Shown: positions 10,118-21,706 of the stretch, piece by piece | How positions within the stretch are numbered: the stretch's first letter is position 1 | Layout of the letters: the number at the start of each line of letters is the position of its first letter | Assembly: GCA_002633005.1 (NCBI GenBank) | Contig: NMRA01000080.1 | Coordinates: 773,291-837,290, forward strand | Length of the DNA: 64,000 bases | Reading direction: 5' to 3' | Source: Phoronis australis | Taxonomy: Eukaryota > Phoronida > Phoronidae | The notes under the pieces: model-generated | The model's input: only the letters and a program-made list of their open reading frames with translations | Told to the model about the DNA's origin: nothing | The model's database searches: none | Translations under genes and position numbers: made by a program

Positions 10118-11349
10118 TGATTATTTGAGTATCTTTGCCTTTGTGGAAGACCAGGTATGCAGAAATTGTTACAGGTTTGGTCCATGTAAATAGCTTACAT
10201 GCTTTGGGACTAAGTATATGCACTTCACCACCTACTGTATGGTTCAGTTGCTGTGATAAATAAAATATATTATATTTTCATTTTTTGTATTGTTTTCGTA
10301 TCCACCAAGTTGTAATTTGAACGGAAGAAATTCATGCAATTGAAACGTTGTGTGGTTTGGTTTCCTTCTGAATAAAGCGGGCGCCACGATCTTACTGAAT
10401 TTCAAGTTCCGTTCACAATGAAAACGTCGAGGTGAATTGCCCATGATGGAGTATTCCGATTCCTAAAAATGACATGTCACGAGGCACAGAATACTTCTCA
10501 TGAAATCTTCCATGTTGAACTCGCCATATGTTTCTTTAACGGGTTAAGAAAACTTCGATGGTTTTCAGTGTTCAACGCGATTTCACTGCATTTTGTCAGC
10601 GCGTTTGTTTCCGTTTTCATGTAAACGATAATATCGTTTGCGCCCGGTGATAAGGCTAAAAGCGACCAACTGAGGTTCCAGTGTCCAATTTATTCTGTGC
10701 GTGAGTTACACATATACTTTTCGTTTATTATTTTATCGTTCTTTGTTTGCTTCGTGTTATTCTGTTTGTGCGTAGGTAAAATGGTGAGTAAACGTTTTCT
10801 GTTTATAGACCAGTTATTCTTTGACCACCGAATTCCACCGTTGGGGTAAGGTAGCTCATATAGTTGTAAGTTTGCTAGGTATTTTGTTAGAATATTATAA
10901 GGTATTCAACGCCGAGACAAAATTTCATTTTCAAACTGAGAGAACCAGCACGAAGAAAGACATGACTGACAGTTTTCCATTTAAATGCATTTTAAATAAA
11001 GTCCTTCGCTAGAATTTGTTTGCTACTGTTTCGATTATTTGACTGAATCTTGGCAACAAATCCGTTCCTTATCAATTTGTAGTGGATTATGAAATGTGTA
11101 CTTATGTCACTTGTCCTATTAAAGGCTTTCAAGAGCTCTTGATGAATGACATTTTTTTCGTTAACTATCAAGACATCTTTTTTAAAATCTATTGGTTTAT
11201 TTACTCCAGACCGTGTGTCGGTCGATTAAATTCCCCCGTCATCTTTAGGTATTACAGTTTTCTTATAAGAACGAGCACGAGTATTTGGTACATTTGGATT
11301 GCATCATTCCTGGCGATGCACGGCAGTGGGTGTTGAACCTAGGGTCTAT
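10118..11349. other. Spacer with a CpG-rich patch
   Basis: The stretch 10540-10690 has about a dozen CpG dinucleotides, denser than its surroundings, and is followed by a good 5' splice site (AAAATG|gtgagt at 10784). It could be a promoter and first non-coding exon, possibly of the ITPRID gene downstream. No coding exon recognised. Confidence 0.3.
10540..10783 (+). promoter_or_regulatory. Candidate promoter / first non-coding exon
   Basis: CpG-dense patch (CAACGCG, CAGCGCG, TTGCGCCCGG) ending in a consensus donor at 10784. The ITPRID start exon at 30586 has a strong acceptor, so at least one upstream non-coding exon must exist. This is one place it could be, with no TATA box or other direct proof. 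Confidence 0.22.
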
Positions 11350-11393
11350 CTGGGCCCCCTGCCCCCCCCCCCAAATCCGCCTATGATCACGCA
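11350..11393 (-). mobile_element. Solo end of a CAGTGGCGGAT-type element
   Basis: GGCCCCCTGCCCCCC..AAATCCGCC resembles the right end of the complete element at 11516-11765, only about 120 bp away. A left end is not evident, so it is a fragment or a nested older copy. Confidence 0.45.
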
Positions 11394-11515
11394 AGAATTC
11401 TTAGGATATCGCCATGTATTATGAGCAAAGTACGTGACCACACTAGCTAAGTTCTTTCGGGAAATTCTTTCGTCAACAGTCAACTCGGTTCCAGTCATGC
11501 AAATACCTGCAAGCC

Positions 11516-11765
11516 CAGGGGCGGATCCAGGATTTTGAGTTGGGGGGGCAACCAGAATTTAGGTACATGCGCGCGCCCAGCCTAAAATGAATGGGTGTAG
11601 GGGGGTCTCAAATTTTTGGATTTGTGGACCTCATTACTAAAAAAGAACGAGGTTTGTTCAAGGCCTATGCATTGTGCATTCGCCCCCCCCCNAACTGCCA
11701 AATGGAATCTGGGAGAATTTTAGGGGGAGGGCCATGGCCCCCTTGCCCCCCCAAATCCGCCACTG
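11516..11765. mobile_element. 250-bp DNA element with terminal inverted repeats and 5-bp target duplication
   Basis: The left end CAGGGGCGGATCCAGG and the complement of the right end, CAGTGGCGGATTTGG, are inverted repeats continuing into G-runs. The element is flanked on both sides by AAGCC (11511-11515 and 11766-11770), a target-site duplication. The interior has no transposase. N at 11692 is inside a C run. CAG-starting ends suggest a hAT-like or related superfamily, although 5 bp is shorter than the usual 8-bp hAT duplication. Confidence 0.8.
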
Positions 11766-11770
11766 AAGCC

Positions 11771-14700
11771 GGATGCTTTAATCAATTACACTGAAATTTC
11801 AAAACCTTGTTATGGTTTTCTTGATCTTTTAGATTTTGTTTGATTTTTTGGCAACAAAATCCCTGTTTCGAGAAAACTTTTTCATGCAAAATTGAAACTA
11901 AAGGTTTTTACCATGTATACACGTAATCCCATATGCCTGGTTACGAATGCCTTTTCATTATTTGTTGCCAACAGGTGGTTCGCGGAAAGTGTTGCAGCAG
12001 ACACAGACGCACCCATTTTCTCAAGCACTGGCGCTAAAACAACTCAAATTACCCATAGTTCAGAAAGGAAACAAAAACATACTATTCAAACAAAAATACT
12101 GTACTTAGTTAAATTCACTTTACTTTAAAACTCCATCTTTTTAGGTAGTCTTCAGCAGTTTCAAGCTGATTAATCTTTTTACGTTAGTTTGAACTCGATT
12201 TCTACGTGTTTCATCACTGTTTATACAATTCAAGTGTGCGTAGGCCTACATATCTTTTTATTTACTTGAATAATTTTTACTTGTAGAGTTTAAGCTTAAA
12301 CCGCAAATCATGAAAATGTTAGTGGCAGGATTACCTGGTCCCATGAAACTTAGGCACATGGTACTGTATGCAAAGAATTGAGTAAAAGAATTTGTTACAG
12401 CTTTGATAAAGACGCGACTAAAATACGCGCCGTATCCCAATGAAATCTCAACAGGCTGGTATCGTTAAGCCTCGCCGGGAACAGGGCACATATTAAACCA
12501 TTAGAAAGTTTCATTGCAGTATGAAACAAGTCACATTTTGACAGATTTCTAGGGTTACTCAGATTTTTTAAAGTTCTCATACACGCTTTCAACCACGGTT
12601 TCAGCCACAGGTCCTCTATATCTGGTTTCATTGATTGCGAGCAACCGCAATGAGATGAACTATGATTTAGGCTTATCTCAGCAACCGCACCGTGTGTTAT
12701 TTTTGTCCACCAGACGGCTCTAACATAGCAAGCACTGTCAAACGGATGTTAGACAAGTAACTTTCTGTTGGGCAATGTGAGACACTCGCAGCCTGTATCT
12801 CTTATCAAGATTACCAACAAGTTTCGCCAGGCGTGAGTTTTTTTACTTTTGTAGCTGTTTAACTTAACCATAACCTGTGGTCTGCACTGGCTAATGCATT
12901 CCTTCACCGGCGCAACTTTCGGTTCTGTTTTTTTGTTCACTTGCTAGACTTCATTCGTCGGACGGGGCTGTCGCTTTGTCCGTGACTGACACTGGCAGTG
13001 TCACCGACTCAGTGGTTGTAGTTGGTTCGCCAACCCTGCCCTATAGCAGCAAAGCGCAGCTAATCCTCATGCGTAGCTTGACAACCGATATTTATCGCCG
13101 GAAGCTGGGTGAAAGTCTACGGAATACCAGAAAGTTCAGACTCATTCAGACTGAGAGTGATATGCTATCTGTCAGTCTCAGTGTCAGTAATCCTTTTATG
13201 ATCCTTATTGGATCCTTTACTCTTTCACTAAAGGTTAAATTCAGTCCTGCTACCAGAGTAATTTACTTCGCCACATGTTAAAAATCGTCTGTTCTCAGCC
13301 ACTTTTTCTTACCTTGAGGTCACAACTTTTTTGGTCTGGTGACAGGTATAATTTAGTCCAGGACAAAAACACTGGGACTGGGAGATACATGTAATTTTGA
13401 CAGTGTGTCGATCCAATTTGCTAATCACAGGCCTGTTTCTATAGATATTATTAACATTATACTTTGTTAAATTATCATTCAAAAATTAAATGTGTTTAGT
13501 AGCTTCATTACTGGACCATCACCTGTGTAGGCCTACTTGAGGCAAGTGATGTATTGTCTACGGTGGACGAAAAAGGCCTAGGCCTACCTCAAGTATGGTT
13601 GATATACCAACAAGATCCACACGTGCTTGAGGTGCTGAAAAATAACCGTTTACTACACAGTACATCTACCACCTGTTGTCATGGTTTTACTAAATTAAGA
13701 TTTGAGCTCTTACTGGCTTTTTTGAATTTCAAAGCAATGCTTCTTTTGGATATACTGTATATCACTGAAGCTGTTGTTCACCTGTAGTGAAGTATTATGT
13801 CAGGATGTATGTTTTAAAATTTTAATTGTTTAATAACATAGTTCTGCTTCGATTGACCTAGAATGTCCATTCATTACTGACAATAATTTTCTTCCGAGAT
13901 CATAGGCACTGGTGCATGCCATAGGCATGCAGGCGACGACCTTGTAATAGAACTACTGAACCGATTTTAAATTGAGTGATGAGGGCATATATCAAAACAG
14001 TTACCATGTGAATAGTAGATTGGATATAAGTACTCTGGCAAGACTGCAAATATCCCTGTTTCTTTTGTGTCCTAAATGTGGAAATAAGTTAAAGGTCACC
14101 TGACCAAAACGAAAACATGGTTGTCAATGGATGAATTTTAACATGTGGCCAGGTAAGTTGTATTGGTAATAGGATGGAATTTAACTTATTTACAAGAGTA
14201 ACAAAAAGGATAACGTTTATTGACAGGTAAGTCTGAACCTGTTGAGCTTTCAGGTTTTCAGTGTATTTTCACTCCCAATTGGCAAGTTACGCAATGTATG
14301 AGGACCACCAAAGGGCAGGATTAGTGGACCAAATAACAAGTAAAAAGACTACTGACTCGATTTTTTGATTTGACAACAGTGTTTTCAGTGTTAGATTTGG
14401 TGACCTTAAGATTGTGTTTGGTGACCTGGAAAAATTCCAAGTCGCCACAGCGAGTATCAAAGTTAGAAAAATAATTCCCGTTGAAATTTGGTTCAAAGTT
14501 TGTGTGTCTGTGTGAATACCTTTGGTTTACAACTGTTCCGATTATTTCATGAAATCAGTGCATCGGCAGTCGGAATTGTTCTCCAAAAATCGGGCTACAT
14601 CGGACCATGAAATACGCGCCTTCATTGTATTTGATCGTCTGCATTTTTTTCTTAGTCGAAAATATCGATGTCTGATTTGGCGACCTCTGACTGTGTTTGG

Positions 14701-15490
14701 CACTTTGGGATTTTCATCAAGTCGCCAAATGCGTGGTGACATCAAGCTTTTGGGTGGTGTATGTGGTTGGTAAGCGATGTCTTTAATCCAGGCATGCACT
14801 TAACCACAAAGCTACTCTCTAGCTGGCAATCTAAGTCCCACTTACACCATCTCAGGAAGACATCGCTATGTTTGATGACTGATGTTACTAACCTCCCAGA
14901 CAAAACTCACAACTGTTGCTAAAACTAAAGCGGAGTCGTTAGGTGATCGACTGAAGTGTCTTAGTGATAGTCTCAAGTGGGCAGCCACTGCCAGCTTTTA
15001 ATTATTTAATGATTTGGAATTGTTTAAAATGATGATGCCATGGTGGTGGTTGCTGATCCCTTATTTTGATAAGCATGTATTGCATAACCAGTTATCACTG
15101 ATTATTGGTTCAAGCAGCTGGTCAAAACAAGGTGGCATGTACCGCAGACTGGGTAATTGTAATTCCATTTGAGTAGATTAATTGCTGTGATGTTTCCAGA
15201 ATTTCTGAATTTTCCTGTGACTTAAGAATATGATCCCATTTGAGAAAATGTGGGGACCCCGTAATTAGAGGTGTTGTTTGGGAAGACCAGTCATTAAAGG
15301 ACACTAAACCCTGTTTTGATAATTTCAATCAATCTTCGTTCCGTCTCCTGCGAATGCATCATTGGCTTCGAGCTTGGAAGTTAAAAATATTAAGTAAAAA
15401 CACATCCTCCCTATCTTAAAAATTTAGATATCATGGTCCTTGGTCGGTGGCCTTTTCCAACATTTACCCCGTAATTAATAAAAACAACCA
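11771..15490. other. 3.7-kb spacer, no recognised gene
   Basis: No exon with family resemblance found. Small structures: inverted TAGGCCTACTTGAGG / CCTCAAGTA at about 13527-13596; GACTGACACTGGCAGTGTC at 12979, itself partly palindromic; related TTTGG(T/C)GACCT stretches at 14395-14430 and 14675-14690. Open frames here are short and without domains. Confidence 0.45.
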
Positions 15491-15510
15491 CAGTTTTTTA
15501 AAAGTGGACC

Positions 15511-15562
15511 TGACTTGACATGTTTCGGTGTCATTTATTCAAACACCATCATCAGAAGAAAG
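15511..15562 (-). ncRNA. Hammerhead ribozyme motif of Penelope type
   Basis: Minus strand order: CTT (helix I, 15558-15556), CTGATGA (15555-15549), T, helix II GGTGT..ACACC with an AT-rich loop, GAAAC (15526-15522), AT, GTC (15519-15517), AAG (helix I). All conserved core bases and a GTC cleavage triplet are present. Helix III is a single C-G pair around AT, as reported for minimal hammerheads of Penelope-like retroelements. Downstream AAAAAACTGTGGTTG fits an element terminus. Cleavage would fall between 15517 and 15516. Confidence 0.72.
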
Positions 15563-17000
15563 AATACAGTGGCCACCTAGCTAGGCCCAGCAACAAGTAA
15601 TGAAGCACACCCTGTAATTCACTAAAAACATAGCAGACTTTGTATGGAGATTTTAAAATTTATTCCAATCTTTTGAGGGTTGTCAAGGGTTACACAGCAT
15701 TATTTTGTTTCAGAGAACTGAATAGGAATGTCATTTTTACTGCTATAGCCCAAAACATTTGTTATCCTTTTAGATAATAGAAAACTTTGTTTTTATGTTT
15801 CTTTCTCCATATGTTAGACACAATTGACAATAGTCGTGTATCAAATTTGATGACAATATTATTTTTAAGTGTCTATGGAACCCACTGCTGCAAAAGTTAC
15901 TTAAGCGTAAAATTTTAGGTTTAGTGCATCAATGCCACAAAGGTGCAATCTCAATATAATACATTGATTTGTTAAATGATATACAGGGCAAACTCAGTCC
16001 CTGGCATTAAAAATGAAATACCTTTTAAAAACATGAATTGGCGAAAAAATCATTAACATTTTCATTTTGATTTTTGGCATTGGATTAAGGGAGCTTTAAT
16101 GTTTGTTTAAGTCCTTCAGTTTTTGTCCTTGTTCCAAAATGCTGAAGCAAACACCTGGACTTTCCGAACAACTTGTTCCAGTTTGTACATGTATGCCCAG
16201 ACGTTGTGTGAGTGGTTATTATCGTAGTCTACACGATACCTGTGTAAATTAAACTCTTCAGTTTTGCTATTGCCACTGGCCAGAGTATTAAAGAAACGCA
16301 TCAGTGGTTCTTTACTTTCTATCCTTTTATGTTGTTCGCAAACGAGTACAAACTTTGCCTTTAGCATCTAGCTTTTTTGCGCTGTTCGCATAACATTCTG
16401 TCACTCAATAATACCTCACCCACAGTATCCTATAATGACTGGCTAGTGAAAACAGAGTTCATAGACTTGGTACTTATAAAACAGATAACAAAACTCCTGA
16501 CCCCTTTGCTGTATCAAACGGTTTCAGTCAGCCTTTCAAATTTACTGCTAGGTTGTTCAATACATGTAGGTTGATAACTATGAGTTGCCCATTTTTAAAA
16601 GGTGATTAAATCGATTTTCAAGTTTTATGATAGGTCCAGGTTACAGTGTTCATAAATTAGTCAGTAGTATGCTGTATAGTTGGCATGTAACATACTTTCT
16701 CGTTTTTAAAGCGACTATATGCCAACATTCCATTACAAAACACAACTTTTAATTATGACCACCTATGAAATTGGTCTAAAATTGTTCCTTAGTCAAATAA
16801 GAGGTACTTTAATGGCTGACAGTTCTCGATAGTTTGTTTTTGCTTGAGGTCAGGCTCTATAAGGTGGCTTTGCAACGGTGTCTCATTTTATGTTCCTAGC
16901 ATGATCTCGAGGAATAACAGTCAGTTCTTTGCAAACTTATAAATCGCTTCTAATCCCTGTTAGGTGCAAGTTGAGATCAATTTTAATTTTATAGCGGCAA
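15563..17000. other. Spacer, no recognised gene
   Basis: The first 100 bases beyond the ribozyme motif may be the rest of a Penelope terminal repeat. Otherwise nothing recognised. Confidence 0.4.
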
Positions 17001-17200
17001 GTGGTCTAAATCTAAAGTTTGCTTCTTTGTGTCACCAGATGGCAGTACACATTGAGTTGTACTGCCATCTGGTGAATTTTATAGCAGTATGTGGTCTAAA
17101 TCAAATGTTTTCTTCTTTGTGTCACCAGATGGCAGTACACATTGAGTTGTACTGCCATCTGGTGAATTTTATAGCAGAATGTGGTCTAAATCAAAAGTTT
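17001..17200. repeat. 90-bp tandem repeat carrying a 17-bp palindrome arm pair
   Basis: GTGGTCTAAA recurs at exactly 17001, 17091 and 17181. Each of the two complete units contains an inverted repeat: CACCAGATGGCAGTAC, a 10-base loop, then GTACTGCCATCTGGTG (17033-17074 and 17123-17164). Ninety is a multiple of three, so the unit stays open in one frame (16964-17236), but nothing suggests that it is translated. The arm CACCAGATGGCAG resembles the animal CTCF core. Confidence 0.9.
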
Positions 17201-18320
17201 GCTTCTTGGACGAAACACCGGTTTTTATCCACTTGAGTTTAGGACATAACAAAAATCAAAAGATTTTTCTATGTTATGTATACACCAAACTGTCTGTGTT
17301 GTTGATTTTCTGAACATATAGTGTACAGACCTTCATGTATTTTTATTTACTGTAAAAATTCAACTGTTTGGGACAGTGAAAAAAGATTTTACCAAGTTTG
17401 AGAAATAGCCAATATTAGTCGTCCCAAATTGAAGAATTACAGCGGATGTTACACACTACAGGGATTCATGAAAACTTTGGGACAACAGCTACTTTTAATG
17501 ATTTTGCGAATTGCCAACTATACTTTCAGACTCTTGTTGATACAAAAGGCAGTCTTGATGTTTATAACTGATGAAAGCCAAAATCCCCCGTGTTCCAATC
17601 TTCGGAATCGAGAACTTCAATTTGTTCTAGTTCTTGAAAAAATCTCTTGATGTTTTTGGATCCAGCTGCTGTGAGTTGTATTGTTTTTGTTTTCTTGTGC
17701 TTGTTATGTGATTCTTAGAATACAAGTTCTTTAATTACAAATCCTAAATAACAAGACATATAAAATCTAAGTTCTAAGTGTGTGAGTAAACACAGGATGT
17801 TGTGCAAGTGATATGGCTGGTATGCTTGGAATGCTATAAACTTTTCCACCATGAATAAAAACCAAGCAAGTCTAAGGAGTTTGTGGGGAAAAACAGCAGA
17901 TTACTGTTTAACCTACTTGTACTTCTTTAGAAAAGCATTTGTTTGGACTTCTGAAATAGTTGAACTCAAACTTTCACCAATTCATATTGCGTCACTCAGC
18001 ACGAGACAAGGGAGACAACTATGTCACATAGTGCTAGACAGAGGAGACAACTATGCCAATTCACAGCAAAGCAAAAGACACTCGTGACAAGAATTGTTGC
18101 CGAAAAAATGTAATTCCTAAGATTTCACCAATTTTTTTAAAACAGGCACATCCGAAGTGGCATGTGGTAACAGTTTGGATACTCTGTTTGGCTGAAAAAA
18201 GGTAGACGTTAACGATATTGAGACGATACTGTATCTAGAGAACGGATTGCGATTTTTGGCTAAAAAAGCACCATTGGTTCTACAGTCTGGAGAATAGGTT
18301 GGTCATTGGTCTCTAGAGGC
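17201..18320. other. Spacer, no recognised gene
   Basis: Short direct repeat GAGACAACTATG.CA at about 18010-18060. Nothing else recognised. Confidence 0.4.
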
Positions 18321-18582
18321 ATTGCAGTATAAGATGATCACTTACTTAGAGACGTGGTAGATTGGTTGCAGACGTTTCGACGTGGTCCGCCAGGTCTTTA
18401 TCAATGAAAGAGGGATTTCCCACCTTTTGCTGGTTGAATGTTTGAGTACACAGGAGGTAACATTCTTAACCAGAGAAATGCGGGAAATCCCTCATTCATT
18501 GATAAAGACCTGGCGGACCAGGTCGTAACATCTCCAACCAACCTACCACTTCTCTAAGTAAGTAATCATTTTATACTGCAAT
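18321..18582. mobile_element. Fold-back element, 262 bp, with hammerhead-like cores in both arms
   Basis: ATTGCAGTATAA at 18321-18332 is matched by TTATACTGCAAT at 18571-18582. The arms continue inward for about 100 bp (ACTTACTTAGAGA; CTTTATCAATGAA). Each arm holds GACCTGGCGGACCA(G/C)GTC, a 7-bp helix with CGGA loop, preceded by TTGATAA and, in the left arm, followed by GAAACGTC on the opposite strand. This resembles a decayed hammerhead core, but TTGATAA departs from CTGATGA. Confidence 0.75.
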
Positions 18583-18607
18583 TGGTTCTACTGTCTTTTT
18601 TGAAAAT

Positions 18608-18868
18608 CGAGTTGGTGGTGGGGTATTTTTTGGTAGCTCACTCTTTCAAAAAAAAGAAAATCCTGAGACAAGCTGAAGTGATGCTGGGTTGTTTTTCTCA
18701 CCGCTCGGCAAATCATGGAATTTCAAAGCTTGTTTACTCTTGTTTATGCGCCTTTTGTGTGAAACACAAGACCTTGGCAGAAATTGGTGTTGGCAGACGG
18801 ACGTTTTTTAATTGGGGAGCGCAGGTGACAGACAAACCTGAACCAAGTATGGTTCGTTGGCCTTAGGG
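18608..18868 (+). repeat. Dispersed repeat family B, copy 1
   Basis: Aligns by eye with 47235-47510 over about 260 bp: shared TAGCTCACT.TTTCAAAA, CTGAGAC.AGC, TTTTTCTCA.C.CT..GCAAATC, TGGAATTTCAAA.CTTG, GCGCCTTT, CAGGTG..TGA, and CCTGAACCAA near the end. The open frame over it (18582-18866) has no recognisable domain. Class unknown. Confidence 0.65.
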
Positions 18869-21234
18869 GTACTGTGTGAGACTTAAAAGGAATGCTTTAA
18901 ACATAAGTAATAACCCTCTTTCCAAGCTGTGTGAAAACTGTGGGTCTCCATTGTGACACACTGGATATGCCAGCGCATTTCTAGTTGGATTTACAATAGT
19001 TTAGCACTTTGGATGCCATACACGTTTGTAAAGCACAGCATTAACAACATCAGAGTGTTGAATTGAAAGTCCGTAATTTAATAAAATTCTAACTCTATTT
19101 TAGTCTACTCCAACATAAGTTTGCCTTGTCAACCATTAATTGTTTTATTGGCAGCTTTTGATGATTAATTCATGGGTAGTTGCTGCTGTCTGTAGTCTAA
19201 TTAATATTTTACGTGAAAGTGAATTGTTTTCACCCTTGGGTGTTAGTGCGAGTTACAACACAATTGAATTTTCGTTCCATTTGATTTCCCCGAGTTGTCA
19301 ACCGTCCTGTTTTTCAAACAACCCGTTAGTTTTGTGTATAGAGAGGAGCCCGCTGAATGTCATACCCTACGATTTCCACGTAAATTATGATAATGAGCGG
19401 GATATTCCATTGAGCAGGTTTCGACCTGGCAGTGATCAAAACAACTCTTACAATGTGATCATGCCTAGTGGAGAGTCTGGGAGTTAGACAGCTTAATAGA
19501 GGACAAGTCAGACAACTGGTCTTCCCCTTCCCTCCCCCCTCTGATAAGGCAAATAGATATAGATTGAAGATGAATTGAGTTAAACATTAGATAGAAAAAC
19601 GAAGGCTTGTTGTAATAAGCGGGTGAAGGCTTGTGGTAATAAGCGGGTGAGAATATTAACTTTGCTGATTTGTAATTAAAATATCAGGAAATATGACTAT
19701 AAATCATGACATTATGTGGGTTATTTTACATAGGTGTATTGGGATTATTACTGATTTTGACATTTCATGAGAATAACTTCTATTAACCACCTTGACATTA
19801 ATGAGCTCTGCTAAATTTCGAAACACCTCACACTGGGTTCTTGCTAGTGAGATAAAATTAGAACAGTACTAATTTAATAGTTACTTTTGGTGTCCATCTC
19901 TCTGTTGTGAATATTACAATGATATAAAAATAACTAAATAAATATCTGTGAAGCCCAATCATCATGTCAAATTACAAGTATCTTGATTGGCTTCGTTTAT
20001 TCGATAGATCCTCAGCATTGTAGCCCTGGTGCTAATTTTAGTTTTCTTTAGGGGAATCGATATATACCACCACTGCATTTGCCAATTTTTGGATGACTTG
20101 CATTGCATCCAGTTTCCAGAACTCAATTTTAATGTACCAGGAAAAATGTTGTTTCTGTAGTGGGTGGAAATGTTTGAAAATTGAATCATTTTCCATGTTC
20201 TGCGGTTGATTTTGTTTGTTCGGTGCTTCATAAATTAGAAGTCAAATCTCCAATAGACACTGGTCTGTAAAAGACTGTGGGGATGGGTTTGGTGAAATTG
20301 ATAGATACCGAATCTTATACCTGGGAGTTGACCACTTTGCAAAGCTGATAGTTACTCCGTATCTTTGATAAACCCCCGAGGTGTCAAATAAACTCCATTC
20401 TCAAATGGAGGATGAGTCTGGAGGATGTCTGATGTTAATAAAGGCTCAAGCTGCTTTTATTAGAAGCTTTACTGTACCACCTAAAGCGGATAATTTTGAT
20501 TAAGTTATCAGTAACTTCAAAGTGTTATAAATTAACATAGCAAATGAAAATATAACCGCAGCACGCCTCTGGGTGCAAATTGTAATTATGTAACATAAGG
20601 AGCAGGAAGTGACTTGCTCGATGTAAAAAATTCAAAATAGTTTTCTTTAACAAAATATAGGTCTTTTATGATGGCATTGTGTGTTAGTTCAAGTCTAATG
20701 CTGGCTAATTCTTTGCTGCTGTTGTCAATCGGTGGAGATTGATACTTGCCGTTTTTTTTTCTGCAAGTCTGCATTTGCATGAATTGATTTATAACAAGAG
20801 TTGAAGAATGAGAATTTAATATGCTGTTTCAGACTCTGGGGCCACTTCAGGTTGTCAAGTGGAACTATTTCCTGAACATAAATGAGCAACCTGTGAAGTG
20901 TTTCAGTTACTATTCTTGTAGCATGATGACTGGACAATGGTGGAAATGAGTAGCTGCCGTGGGTACTGTTGCCGTGGTTACTGTATATGTTACCAAATCG
21001 GCACACGGTAGACAGAAAAGGAAAATTTTGTACTGTAGCTATGGTGTAGTACAGCTTTATGAAATGATCAAAATTTGAAATAATTCCAAGTCTGCCGTAT
21101 TGTACGCAAAGTTGTTGAGATTCTGTCACATATTGCATCTGACAACATGTGGTAAAGTTTTGCTTATTTTTTGCAATGTGTCCAGTCTTTGAAAATTGGA
21201 AAAATTAATTGAAAATAAGCATTTTTGTGTGGAA
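18869..21234. other. 2.4-kb spacer, no recognised gene
   Basis: A 24-bp direct duplication (AAGGCTTGT.GTAATAAGCGGGTG) lies at about 19602-19648. Open frames at 19140-19487 and 20725-21138 have no recognisable domain and no supporting splice or similarity evidence. Confidence 0.45.
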
Positions 21235-21706
21235 TAACAGTAGCAGGACTGTACTGTGTAATAACTGTAACATTAGTGTACTGTGTAATAACTATACCAG
21301 TACTGTACTGTTTAATAAGTAGCAGTACTGTACTGTGTAATAACTGTAACAGTACTGTACTGTGTAATAACTGTAACAGTACTGTACTGTGTAATAACTG
21401 TACCAGTACTGTACTGTTTAATAAGTAGCAGTACTGTACTGTGTAATAACTGTAACATTAGTGTACTGTGTAATAACTATACCAGTTCTGTACTGTTTAA
21501 TAAGTAGCAGTACTGTACTGTGTAATAACTGTAACAGTACTGTACTGTGTAATAACTGTAACAGTACTTTACTGTGTAATAACTGTAGTAGTCGTGTACT
21601 GTATAATAACTGTAGCAGTACTGTACTGTGCAATAACTTTAGCAATATTGTACCGTGTAATAACTGTAGCAGTACTGTACTGTGTAATAACTAGCACAGT
21701 ACTGTC
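21235..21706. repeat. 27-bp minisatellite with 185-bp higher-order period
   Basis: About 17 units of AGTACTGTACTGTGTAATA plus ACTGTAAC (27 bp), with 24-25-bp variants containing GTTTAATAAGTAGC. The variant order recurs: the marked unit CATTAGTGTACTGTG appears at 21271 and again at 21456, giving a 185-bp higher-order period. Open frames here are repeat artefacts on both strands. Confidence 0.92.
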
